A DNA stretch of 64,000 bases from Unio delphinus (lineage: Eukaryota > Mollusca > Bivalvia > Unionida > Unionidae). Position numbers and translations under genes: made by a program. The stretch is from assembly GCA_029339505.1 (NCBI GenBank), contig JAQISU010000346.1, positions 1,351,001 to 1,415,000 of the forward strand, written 5' to 3'. Positions 1 through 16,663 of the stretch are shown in pieces. The notes under the pieces were generated by a model. The model was given only the letters and a program-made list of their open reading frames with translations. It had not been told where the DNA came from and ran no database searches. Positions within the stretch are counted from its first letter, which is position 1, and the number at the start of each line of letters is the position of its first letter.

Positions 1-595
1 GGTAACGCATATACGACGAAACAAAAAAATGGTGAAATTAGTTTGTATTCAAGAAGAAATAAATTCAATTTTCGCCTATTTCTGTGACAGCTAGACAATT
101 AAAATAATCCAGCTAGGATATTTTACTGAGGTAGACATAAAAATACTGACGTGATATATGACACTCAACGATACACACAAATACCAAAAGTGATCAGACA
201 TAATTGTAATATTCTTGCTGTATTTAATGAAGTTGACACACATACGCTACGAAACATTCATCACCTGGTGCAGTGGAGATATGGATATTAATCTCTTTAG
301 AAATTTCTTTAGTCACGCTCAGTCAATTCCACATGGACTGTAACGATCAATTTGCATGATCCTAGATCAAGATATCGTATCGGACTTGATAAAATATTCG
401 GTGGAAACAATTTGTCTCCGCATCGCCATCGGCGCCGGGTCTGAAACGTGAGAAACCGAAACCATTCATCTCTCTTTTTTTTTGTCTGAAATGGTTTCGG
501 TTTGAAATAGTTTCGGTTTGTCTAAAATAGTTTCGGTTTATTTCTGATTTTCTCCGAAATAGTTTTTATCTGTACACTCTCCCTACTACGCCGGG
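1..595. other. no gene seen; short TTTCGGTTT repeats
   Basis: No supported gene. Between 455 and 570 the phrase AATAGTTTCGGTTT and variants recur about four times. Confidence 0.6.
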
Positions 596-835
<240 letters not shown>

Positions 836-840
836 TATGG

Positions 841-1725
841 CTTATCATATGTAAATGATAATGACGTACAAGCTTCAGATAAAGAGAAACAAATTTGGCT
901 ACCGATCAAAGAGAATAATATAACATTCTTTCTTTGTTAGGTTACTCCATCTAATATTAAGGCCGTCATGGATAAAGTTTAATCGTGTAATTCGATGTCA
1001 TATTCTGTAATTTAGAGGTGGCATCGTCGGTTAAAGATGGTGTTGAATCTATTTAGGATGTTCAACGTGCATTCGAAAAGCTATCGCCATTTATTGTGAC
1101 ACGTAAAACCGAATATTAAATGGACAACACTCCCTCCCCATTCATCCGTTTGTGCGTTACTGTGATGGTAACGTGTTGCTTAAGTGTTAAAGTAATTCAC
1201 TCTGAGATCTGCAAACTTTTATTTAACTTCTCTAATCTTTCCAAACCTCCACTAGGAGAAAAGATATATGAAAAAAATTATTTTACTTCCTTTTCTATTA
1301 AGAAATAATTAAGTCGCGAATAAATGTTTCCAGTCTAACCAGATAATCGTTGGTAAACGCCTTTGGAAAGGAGATATTAAGGCCGGACATCCTTGACGCG
1401 TCTGCATTGCTTCCATATAATAGCCAGCGATTACATTTGGATTGCTGCCTGCCATGTAAACATTAAGCCAAATAACTTGCCTCGGAAAACCATCAATGCA
1501 TACGTTTATTGTTTGAGTTTATCGTAAGAATCGAGATGTACTGAATGAAACCATCTTGTAAAGAGACAATAAGTGCGCTGCATTTGTTTCACAGTACTAA
1601 TGCATGCTCCATGTGTCTTAACTCGAAAACTTAGAATGTTGAGTAACTCCATTCCAAGGAAAATGAAAAGCTGCATATCCCTGCACGTTACAATAAAAAT
1701 GACAAAACGGTTCCACACGACAACT
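841..1725. other. no gene seen
   Basis: Only short unsupported frames (1120-1308 plus, 1506-1718 minus), without splice or family support. Confidence 0.6.
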
Positions 1726-1895
1726 CACAGTTGGGTCGTAATTACGAGATAGTAAGTCGTAAGTACGAGATATTAAGTCGTAAGTACGAGATAGATAATC
1801 GTAATTACGAGATAATAAGTCGTAATTGCGAGATAGTAAGTCGTAAGTATGAGATAACTAATTCGTATTTACGAAATAGTAAGTCGTAATTACGA
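1726..1895. repeat. 21-bp tandem repeat with palindromic core, about 8 units
   Basis: The unit GTCGTAATTACGAGATAGTA plus one base includes the palindrome TCGTAATTACGA or a one-base variant (TCGTAAGTACGA). It starts right after GGGTCG at 1732. Confidence 0.9.
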
Positions 1896-2619
1896 GATAA
1901 AATTGATTTCAACATGACACACACAGGCTTTCGTAATACCCTGACTCGCCGTTGGAATTGCAGTTTTCCAGTCTTAGATCAAGAAGCCGAAGCGTTAATA
2001 CAACAACATTGCATTTGATAATTATATAATTAGACCAAGAAAGTGGATAGAAGGTCACTTGGAGTACTTTGCTAGAACGCATAGACGTCCACATCACAAA
2101 TACAAAATTTTGTTCTAAAGAACATTACTATTCAGAACTATTTAACTACTTCTCGTGCACAGTTGTATCCAGCGCTTTACTATCTTGATGTAAAAAAAAA
2201 GGTTGTGAAATAAATGCTTTTGCTCATAATCAATCGTTTAACGTAGGCAACATTTCAGCCACCAATACAGAAATACTGAATGCTAACAAAAACTATAAGA
2301 AAAACCCATTTGTAGAATATGAACTTTTGTCATCAGTGCTGAAAGGTAGATCAAATATCGTGCAAATGAAGGTGAATAAAGGTTTCAGATAGCAAATATG
2401 TTCATTAGAGTTCTGCTAAAACTGGATGGAAAGATGCATCATTCGCAATACATGACAGAATGCAATAGTGAGGACATTCGCACCTATTTATTTGAGTTTT
2501 TAAGTGTTTTATTTTTATGTAACAAATGATTTACAGAACCGATTTGTATTGACGGAAACTATGGGTCAAAACTATTTGTTGAGTAAAAACATTTGCAGTT
2601 GGTTATTATTCTATATGAT
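1896..2619. other. no gene seen
   Basis: AT-rich sequence with no recognised protein, RNA or transposon. Confidence 0.6.
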
Positions 2620-2972
2620 GTTTCTAAAACAATATCTGATGAATTTTCTTTTTTAAGGTCGATGAAAACGGACGATTTTAATAGCAATATCTGAAGCATA
2701 TTATATTTCACATTTCACTTTCTATTACAATATCTGATAGATTTTCGATTTTAAGTTACAGTTTCTCTTACAATATCTGATACATTTTCCATTTTAACAC
2801 TTTCTATTGCAATATCTGATGCATTTTCTATTTTGAGTTACACTTTCTATTACAATATCTTATACATTTTCAATTTCAAGTTACACTTTCTATTACAATG
2901 TTTGATGAATTTTCTATTTTGAGTTACACTTTGTATTACAATATCTGAATACATGTTTTATTTTAAGTTCAA
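2620..2972. repeat. about 43-bp AT-rich tandem repeat, 7-8 units
   Basis: Units share TTTCTATTACAATATCTGAT, then ATTTTC and TTTTAAGTTACAC. The first two copies are the most divergent. Confidence 0.8.
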
Positions 2973-3182
2973 ATGTATGAATCAGAATTGTTTTCAAAAA
3001 TCTACATCATTTGATTTTAAACCGTGTGGTGTCGTGTCTAACATAACATGTGAGTAATCCTGGAAACTATTTCGCATACTTTGATACAAGAAAAGTTTCT
3101 ATTCGAGATATGAAGGCAATTTATTATTTTGATGTTCCTGAAATTCAAGAAAGATAAGCTTTAATTGCGCTTTATAAAGTGT

Positions 3183-3183
<1 letters not shown>

Positions 3184-3268
<85 letters not shown>

Positions 3269-3276
3269 TGTGTGTG
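3184..3276. repeat. self-complementary AC-AT-GT array
   Basis: AC (3184-3217), AT (3218-3236) and GT (3237-3276) are arranged so that the AC arm can pair with the GT arm. Confidence 0.97.
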
Positions 3277-3655
3277 CACCTACTAAGGAAGCTAAAACGT
3301 ATTATCTTCTAACATTTTTATCTTTTGCAGAAGGCAGTTGTATGGATTGTCACAAAACGTGTTGCATTGATCTAACGTTCTAAATAATTGGCCAAAATAT
3401 CGAGTAAAATGAAGGCAAATCAATTTAAAATATACACACCGTAATTGTTACAATTAGCAGATATTGTGCTACAATTCATATGTTTACAGCTCCTCAAAAA
3501 ATACTTTCTGTAGCGGTTTTACCGTCTTACGAATGGCATGAAAAGCAACCAAGAAAGAATAGTTAAATACCAATACAATCTGTTGGAGAGGGAACAAAAC
3601 TTCGTCACAAAATATAAGTATGTTAATTCACATAACAGTGAAAGTAAGTTCCGTT

Positions 3656-3937
3656 TGACCGCTCTGGTTCTAAGTGGTTAATATGTTCGTCTTGGAACAG
3701 ATCGAGGGTTAGAACCAAGTAGATATAAAAATGGTACTGTCATCTTCATCGCTTAGCGTTTAGAAGTTGGTTGTTGGACGTTATCGGCTTGGTGTCAAGA
3801 TAATGTGACAGGTTGGGACATAATGTTACATCTCTGCGGCATGATGACCCAGTGCAATAACTGCTATAAACTTATAAACTGCAGACAATCGTAGCGACAT
3901 GACCGAGAAAGTGTTACAGCTATGTTAAAAATCTAAA

Positions 3938-3983
<46 letters not shown>
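3656..3983 (+). mobile_element. tRNA-derived SINE, copy 1
   Basis: The head has A-box-like GGTTCTAAGTGGTTA and B-box-like GGGTTAGAACC sequences. The tail GCAGACAATCGTAGCGACAT, then TGTTAAAAATC, leads into a CA repeat (3939-3983). The tail is shared with 12504-12665, which supports a family. Confidence 0.6.
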
Positions 3984-3986
<3 letters not shown>

Positions 3987-3999
3987 CCATTCTTAGTAA

Positions 4000-5229
4000 T
4001 ATATCTATATGACCTTAGAGCAACAGAATACAATATTAATGATGCAGAACGTTATTTGTCTTTTTAATATCTGTTACCGTAAAATTGTTATGAATATACT
4101 TTGTATATTAATAAGTGTTTTTATATTTCTTTCTCTGTTGATACCTATGGCAGGTTTAAAACAATATTGGTATGTCATGATTGAAACGTATTGAGAAAAA
4201 CGAATTACAACTTTGTCAGGGGAGCCTCGTTCAACATATTTGATAAATCTGAAGCGGGCAAACCATTTGTACGGCAACAGTTCTTGCACTATGGAGCAGA
4301 GTTGACAGTTCAGTGAAAACAAAACGAGTTAGATACCTACCACAAAGCAAATGCATCTCAAAGAACGCAATAGCAAGTTCGAGTTCATAGCAAAGTAGAA
4401 CGGCTCCCTCGTAGTAAAATAGAGGCAAACCGGACCCTGCTAGCCCTAACCCTGCTAACGCAATAAAAAAAAACTTCTTTACAGGCACGGCATTAGGATG
4501 AAGGCGGCAAAGGCAGTGGTGGCAAAGCGATGAGCGGGTCCCACAAGCAAACAAAATTGCATTGCAGAGTTGATTTCCTGAAAGCGTGGGGCCCATGGCG
4601 GTTGACTTGTTAACCCTGACCTAGGGCCGGGCCTGCTTATTTATTCTGTGCCACTGTCGTGTTAGAAAATTGCGGGGGACTTCGGTTCCTTCGAGAGGTA
4701 GACCTCAACGAGTAGTCACCAGAGGCCTAACTACGACATCGGCTTGTCAGAAACCGAGAATAATGGTATAATGACAAATACCGAAACGTTTGGCAATATC
4801 GTGATAAGAGGACATGAAAACGCGATACAATATTTACTTGGGTAATAATATCGCAAGATTGTGCGGACGAGTAATAAAGTCATGACTAACCATAACTATT
4901 TTAATACGATTTATTGGAATGATTATACATTTTAAGTTAGGTTAAATTCCCTATTAATGTTCAGTTGTTGTTTGCAGAAACATTCATTACATGTACACTC
5001 TATATCAAGCCCAGGGCTTCACTCGGTAGCATCTCTATCACTTGACTAAATGCCGTAATATTTGGAGAGTGGCTATTATGATTATTCATTCGTTTTTTGA
5101 ACTCGAAGCCAACAGAATGAGTAACACATTTCCCGCATGCTTGACGTTTTTCTTCAACTTCCAACATTCTGATTTGATATTACAGCTAACTCCTCTCGTT
5201 AAAGTTCTAAACTATTGGAATTAGAGCAT
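4000..5229. other. no gene seen; GC-richer block 4330-4760
   Basis: The block 4330-4760 (GGACCCTGCTAGCCCTAACC, GGGCCGGGCCTGC) differs in base composition from its surroundings. Its 121-codon minus-strand frame (4596-4231) matches nothing I know. It may be an unrecognised transposon part. Confidence 0.5.
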
Positions 5230-5640
5230 ACATTTAATCATATTGCAAGATTGGCAAATGAGCCAAACAAGAGCACAATTTAAGTATGCTCTTAGAGTCT
5301 GTAAGAAGGAGGAAGTAAAACACAGAGCAGACTCGCTAGCACAAAAATTTGAAAATGTCGACCAACGTCAATTCTGGAAGCATGTTAAACAACATATAAC
5401 GACAACTTACAATAAACTACCAATTTGCATTGATGGTTCCCATGGTCAGAATAATATATGCAACATGTGGAAAATCATTTTGAAGACTTACTCATTAGTG
5501 TTAAAAACGAATCGATTAAGAAGCATGTGCTTTCAGCATTGAATACTTTCTCCTCGTATTGAGGTAATTACATTATCTGAGATCCATAATGCAATATCAG
5601 ACAAAAAGCTGGTAAATAAATAAATACTCCCGATAATAAG
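5230..5640 (+). mobile_element. LINE fragment (linker between endonuclease and RT)
   Basis: The plus-strand frame from 5243 reads KYALRVCKKEE, HRADSLAQKFEN and RQFWKHVKQ, then IDGSHGQNNICNMWK. This matches the linker of fish and invertebrate LINE polyproteins (FKxALRxCK...FWKxVK...IDGxxGxxNIAxMWK). After about 5467 the homology continues in another frame (HFEDLLISVKNE) and fades by 5640. Only the fragment is present. Confidence 0.65.
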
Positions 5641-6414
5641 CTAATTCGCATAGAGAAAAATGAATATATTATAAGTCATTAAATGAAATTTTAAATACAG
5701 TAATAAGTCAACCAGGTCAAGCTGAAATGAACGCAGTTCTAGACAAGGTCAAATCCAGCATATAATGTTAAATTACAATACAATAAAAGAAAACGGTTTT
5801 TAAAACTAACATAAATACATAACCCTTTAATGTTCTATGAATATAAGTGCTAAAAATCAAATAAATATGTAGTTTAGTCATTAATGTTCTGAAAATGCGA
5901 TTTTAATCCATTCTATAACTGGATGTTTGGAAATTTTATTTTAATTAACCAATATGCTATTAAACATGCAAGGAGATCAGCTGGATAAAACGTCAAGTGA
6001 TGAATAAAAAAATTGCAAGTTAAAAAAAATTTAAAGAGAGCACTATTTCCATCAAAATTAAAATTACATTATTCGGTTTCTAATTGAAACATGGCTCTGT
6101 TTATAACTAAACCCAAGTTATAAGTGTATTTCAGAAGATCATAACTGATATCGGTAACCAGTTTTGTCTTAAATGTCTCCTCCTGACCTCATGTTGGCCA
6201 ATGCAGACAATACAGTTTAGTAACAACTTTAGCAGAGCTGTAAATGATGCATTAAACGTACGCTGATCAAACGTTTAGAATTTGTTGGATATAAAATCAT
6301 TAAATATGAGACTTATATCAATTTCTTTATGAATAAGGTATTGATTCAGAAGGAATTTTAATTTACATTCAACTGTTCCAGTTGTTGATGAAAATGAGAT
6401 CAATTTGCTACATG
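5641..6414. other. no gene seen
   Basis: AT-rich sequence between the LINE fragment and the 27-bp minisatellite. Confidence 0.6.
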
Positions 6415-7125
6415 CGTGTACGATCTATTGGCAGACACGTACTTCTACGATCTATTGGCAGACACGTACTTCTACAATCTATTTGGCAGACACGTACTTC
6501 TACGATCTATTGGCAGACACGTACTTCTACGATCTATTGGCAGATACGTACATCTACTATATATTGGCAGATACGTACATATACTATATATTGGCATACA
6601 CGTGGTTCTACGATCTATTTGCAGATACGCATTAATACAATATATTGGCAGATACGTGATTCTACGATCTATTGACAAATATGCATTGATACGATATATT
6701 GGCATACACGTACTTCTACAATCTATTGGCAGATACATACTTCTACGATCTATTTACAGACACCTACTTCTATGATCTATTGGCAGACACGTAGTTTTAC
6801 GATTTATTGGCATATACGCGCTAATACGATGTTTTGGCAGGTACACATTAATACGATATATTGCAGATACGCATTAATACGATAGATTTGCAGATACGTG
6901 ATTCTACGATATATTGGCAGATACGCGCTAATACAATATATTGGCAGACACGCATCAATACGATATATTGACAGATATGTGATTCTATGATCTATTGGCA
7001 GATACGTGATTCTACGATATATTGGCAGATATGTGATTCTGTAATCTATTGGCAGACACATAATTTTACGATCTATTGGAAGATACGTACTAATACGATA
7101 TATTGTCAGATGAGTACTTCTACGA
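6415..7125. repeat. 27-bp minisatellite, about 26 units
   Basis: The unit contains CTACGATCTATTGGCAGACA followed by CGTACTT, 27 bp. Open frames seen on both strands here come from the unit being a multiple of three. Units become more divergent after 6600 (GATACGCATTAATACG forms). Confidence 0.92.
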
Positions 7126-7129
7126 TAAA

Positions 7130-8470
7130 AAAATTAACATTGTGAAATATATGACATAAAACATATTGTAAAATAGTTAATATATAATACAATATAAACT
7201 GTAAAAGATTTAACATATTATACCATATTGTAAAGTATATAATATATAATACAATATAAAATGTAAAATATATGGCATGCTATAACATATTGCAAAATAT
7301 ATAACATATAATTAATAATGAATAATAAAATATATGACGTATTATAAAATATTGTAAAATATATAATTTATAATAAAATGTAAATTGTAAAATATTTGAC
7401 ATATCATGACGTATTGTAAAATACATAACATATAATTCAATATAAATTGTAAAATATATGACATAAAATATTGTAAAATATATAATATTGTAATAAATTG
7501 GAGTAAGCATATTTGATAGCGCCCCGTTTATAAGCAATTGTTAGATTTATTTGTGTGATTATTTGGTATTCGACACCATAGAAAAATTCCTAGCTCGAAA
7601 TAATTAGCCAATTATTAGTGGCAAACGTCACAGAGCCGAGTGTTGGTAAATTTGAACCATGCTAGGGTTCGTTAGTAGTGAATTTAGGTACAAGCCGAAT
7701 GACTGTCTGTCCCTGGTACATAGTCCATATTAAAATTCAGCGGTGCATAAAAGTGTTGTGGTTGAAATGGCAGTATTTATGGTTGGAAATCAGTAAATTA
7801 TATAATGGAATCAATAAGTTGGGACTTGGTAGATACGGTTTATGTGTCCATAGTGGAAAATAGGCGTATTTATATACGCGTAATACGCCGGAAAATATAT
7901 GGATTAACTGGCCTAGGGTCGCGCAGTTAAATAGTTCCCAGTTAGAAAGAGAATACTAGTGTATTTGTTATGGACTAACGGGCTGGTGGTACAGAAATCT
8001 GAGGATAGTGAAGAAAAACCATGTAAAGGTGCGGTCAATGAACATTTGGGCAAGTTGTTTCATCTGTTGTCGCCAATTGATTAGAGTAAACGTTAATAAA
8101 TAAAGACAGACACCGTCTGACGTTCCAGGTTACAACTCAGGTTGTATGGAAGTCTTTGGAAATTTGGGGAAAACATATGACTTCCAGCGGGACTCGCGCC
8201 AGGGTTTTGACACCGCTCGGTCAAGTGAATACCCTTGTGCGTGTAACAATATATAATACAACATAGATTTTAAAATAAATGACATATTATGACATATCGT
8301 AAAATATATAATATATAAAAGCGATATAAACTGTAAATTATATGACATTTAATAACATATTGTAAAATATATAATCTATAATAAAATATAAATTGTAAAA
8401 TAAATTACATCTTATAACATATAGTAAAATATAAATATATAATAAAATATAAATTGTAAAATATATTGTG
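7130..8470. repeat. about 62-bp AT-rich satellite in two blocks
   Basis: The blocks at 7130-7488 and 8249-8470 share units with CATATTGTAAAATATATAAT and ATAAATTGTAAAATAT. They are separated by the probable solo LTR at 7489-8248. Confidence 0.8.
7489..8248 (+). mobile_element. probable solo LTR inserted in the 62-bp AT satellite
   Basis: A 760-bp non-satellite block splits one AT-rich satellite into 7130-7488 and 8249-8470. It starts TGTAATAAATTGG, ends GTGCGTGTAACA (TG...CA), and is flanked by ATAT on both sides, a possible 4-bp target duplication. AATAAA at 8095 lies about 150 bases before its end, as expected for an LTR in this orientation. No internal retroviral genes are present. ATAT in AT-rich satellite is weak evidence of duplication. 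Confidence 0.45.
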
Positions 8471-10640
8471 CATGATATGGTCAAAGAATGAGTCCAGTAT
8501 ATTGTCATTTTCAAGAAAATTATTATTTATCATATACAGAGGTTAAAACAAGCTTTCGATGTTTTTGTATTTATTATTCGATATACCTGCTTGCTCTTGT
8601 TTTGTTTTAAAACCATCCATATAATATTACATTTCATAATGTTTAGAAGCGCTGTTTAATACATTATGGCTAAAATATAGTATCGGGTGAAAAATCACTT
8701 TCAAAATCATCACTATAATCCCTTAAATTCTTTTTACGCAAAACAAAAATGATAAAACTATTCCAGTGGTACTAAATCAAATGCATTATCGTCTTACAGT
8801 AGGTCTGTTGATTAAAGTCCGACAATATCTATAGTTATTTGTATTTATTTACGAGAAGTCTTTCCTTCGGAAGTTTTGTTCATTTAATATATGTATCTAA
8901 TATGATTTGACGATCTTGACATTTTGCGCTGTGTAATGCCCATTTTCAAACCAGTAAGCTGCTTCAATCTATTCTACTGGAAGATTGGCAGTGTCAGTGA
9001 ATAATGTTTTCAGTTCAAAAAAATATTTTTAAGTCTGACAATCTCTACTTTTATTATTATTAATATTAACTATTTATTATCATTCATAACAGATTTTCCT
9101 TGCGAAGCAAAGAAAAAGCACAAAAGCCGCTTCCGAGTAAGACACAATGAATTTCTCTATGCCAATAGGCAAACTGCATTACACACATTGTTTTCTAACA
9201 TGGTTTTGATAATTATACCAACATTGTTAGAAAACATTTATTATACAATTCAGAGACAGTCAAGACATATTTTCCTTCGATACTAATGCTGCTTTAACAG
9301 ATTTATCGTTAGAACATTCATACATGGTATGGATAATCAATTTAATATTTGACGCTAATTTATGTTACTAAAACATTGGATTTATGTAATAACCAACGAA
9401 AGTAATCTTTACCTTGAGAACCTGTAATTGGTATATTACTTATTTTTATTTAGTTTTACCTATAATTTGCATTTTATTTATGTGCATTTACTTCTGATGT
9501 GATCTGTACCATCTATAATGATTTTTTTGTAATAATCTGTTGTTAGTTACAACGCAGTAGACCGTGGGACCTCTTTAATCCTTAGTTACTGAGAAACTTA
9601 TTCAATAATCTTAGTTCCAAATACTTTCATTCTATGTTCAGAATTAGTCTATTAACTCAGGGCACGGGATACATTATATATTGGGCAACTAATATGAGAT
9701 TATGCGCACATAGCAAGCTTAATCCTGTTGTTAGATACAGAGAGTTATATTAATATAATTGATCATTAATGGCTAAATTATGGGTCCTACTAGTCTCAGA
9801 AAAGTCTGTTTCTTTCAAAACATGTCAATAAAATTTGAATTTCAATAACTAAACACATGATTCTGTTTGACTTCATATGGAATACAATATACATCCGTAC
9901 CTTTTGCGGTAGTCGCTCACTGCCGTATCTTCTAATACCAACTATGGATATTACATGCAATCGCCATTTCCCAAAATCAACACTCGAAGACTATGCAGGT
10001 TGTGAGAAACGCACCTCGATAGTCTCGTTGTGTCTGTTGCTAAGATGGTACCATATGATGGTTCTGATATTATTCTACTAGAAACGAGGTTTTAACCGAT
10101 GCCAGTGCTATTTTAAAAGGTTCGGAAAATTATTGCGCTGAAAAACAACGTGACCAATGCGTCGGGCATTCCTCTATTTTTACCTTTACCCTAGTACAAC
10201 ATATACGTTCTTAATCACATTATCCAGTTAATAAATGTCATTTTCTTTCCGTGTTTTGATAACTAATTCATGCGCTTGCAAACTCCACTTCCAAGTGTAT
10301 GGCGGCTTTCATATAGTCTGTCCTTAGGAGATGTATTATTAACCGGGTTGAACCCAAAACCCTGGAGCTAAATCATTTTTTTTTTTACACGTCTCTGGTC
10401 GCTGTTTCTATTTCTGTTGAGTAGCTGTTTGGGGATTTCAATCAAACTAGGTTTTGGATCAGACATTAACAAATCCGAGACCGATCATGCACACATGTAT
10501 GATAAATCTTCTACAATTGTCTCGTCGTATCAGATACAACCGTTTTCTAAGCGCAGATAGTGCTTTAGCAGAACATGTGCCATCTTTCTCGGACTTGCGA
10601 CAATCTTTGCAACGATACAACCAGCTGACAATTGTGGGAT
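8471..10640. other. no gene seen; one hairpin
   Basis: No supported gene. A perfect 12-bp inverted repeat, TGTTTTCTAACA (9189-9200) and TGTTAGAAAACA (9225-9236), encloses a 24-base loop. Confidence 0.6.
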
Positions 10641-10830
10641 TTAACAGAGATTACTGTCGTAAACTTCGTATATGTTGACCATCAAATCAGTCTACGAATA
10701 CGCATAACAGAGATTACTGTCATAAACTTCATCTATGTTGACCTTTAAATTAGTCCTAGAATATAAATAACAGAGATTACTGTTGTAAACATCACCCATG
10801 TCGACCTTTAAATCAGTCTTAGAGTGCCAT
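10641..10830. repeat. 63-bp tandem repeat, 3 units
   Basis: AACAGAGATTACTGT recurs at 10643, 10706 and 10769, each followed by GTAAAC or ATAAAC, ATGTTGACC or ATGTCGACC, and AATCAGTC or AATTAGTC. An open frame at 10454-10678 overlaps the first unit and is not supported as a gene. Confidence 0.85.
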
Positions 10831-11162
10831 GAGAGTTTCAGACATTTAAACTAAAGCAAGCTTGTTTTCAATAGCATAACTGTTTCTCCTTCGCCGACAT
10901 ATTACATCACTGTAATTTACTTAAGTGAAGTGGTATTCATATAGTTACTGGATTCGGGCGTATATATGCATGCAGTTGCCGATAATTACGTTTTTTTTGT
11001 TGTATATTATCAAGCACACATTTACTGATAGGTACAAGCTTTAACTTCACAAAGAAACGATAAGCTATAACAAAATATTCCATAACGTTTCAAATACCTC
11101 TCTTATTATTTCTTCAGAAAATACGCTGACAGTCATATTATCCTATATGATGGAGAAATAGC

Positions 11163-15753
<4,591 letters not shown>

Positions 15754-15754
15754 C

Positions 15755-15795
<41 letters not shown>

Positions 15796-15862
15796 CTAAT
15801 ACTAATCAATAATAATACTAATAATAATTAATACTTATTAGTATTATTAGAAACAAAAATTG

Positions 15863-15903
<41 letters not shown>

Positions 15904-15990
15904 TAATAATAATAATACAAATAATACTAAATAATAATACAAGTAATAATAATAATAATAATAATAATCAGTAATATTAATAATAATAAA
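15754..15990. repeat. AAT trinucleotide array
   Basis: AAT units with ACT and ATT interruptions in three main runs. Confidence 0.95.
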
Positions 15991-16566
15991 AAATATAAAA
16001 GGCAGTACAATAAAAAATATGCAATAACTTGAGTAAAATGTAAGCGTCAAATTAGCTCCGGGCGACAAACTGACAATGAACAGGGTAAAACTAGTATCTA
16101 TCTGGCTTGAGCGCTTTCGATTCTTAAGGAATCTTTTACAACGGCAAATACAAAACACAAACAAATAAAACATAACATTGTTATGTCGGCAACACGTTTT
16201 ATGGCTGTTTATACAGGAATTAAACCTTTAAATTGATTATGTTTTATTTTATCATGTTGAGGATGCTGGAAAATATGTTTAATTGACGTAGAGATCGATG
16301 AGCTAAAACGATTTATGTTATTTTATGTATGCGCAAATTATATCCGGGATATTTCTTTGCTATAATAGTAGTACTTGGCAACTAAGCAGCTGTAAAGAAT
16401 GTTTTAAAGGAAAATGGGTCGGCTGCAAAATATAATTTTATTTGTGTATGGACAGCCATGCCAGTCTATTGCATTTAGCTTAATCAATCCCTGCCACATG
16501 ATTTATTGTTTGATTCAGTGCACTAGAAAAGACTATCCGTTTCATGGCTTGTATTCTTTATACAAC

Positions 16567-16663
<97 letters not shown>

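Noticed and set aside
1726..1895. CRISPR-like array (regularly spaced 21-bp repeat)
   Set aside because: There are no unique spacers; units are directly tandem, and the genome is eukaryotic.
4231..4596. A 121-codon minus-strand frame as a gene
   Set aside because: It has no recognisable domain and is equally explained by the GC-richer composition of the block.
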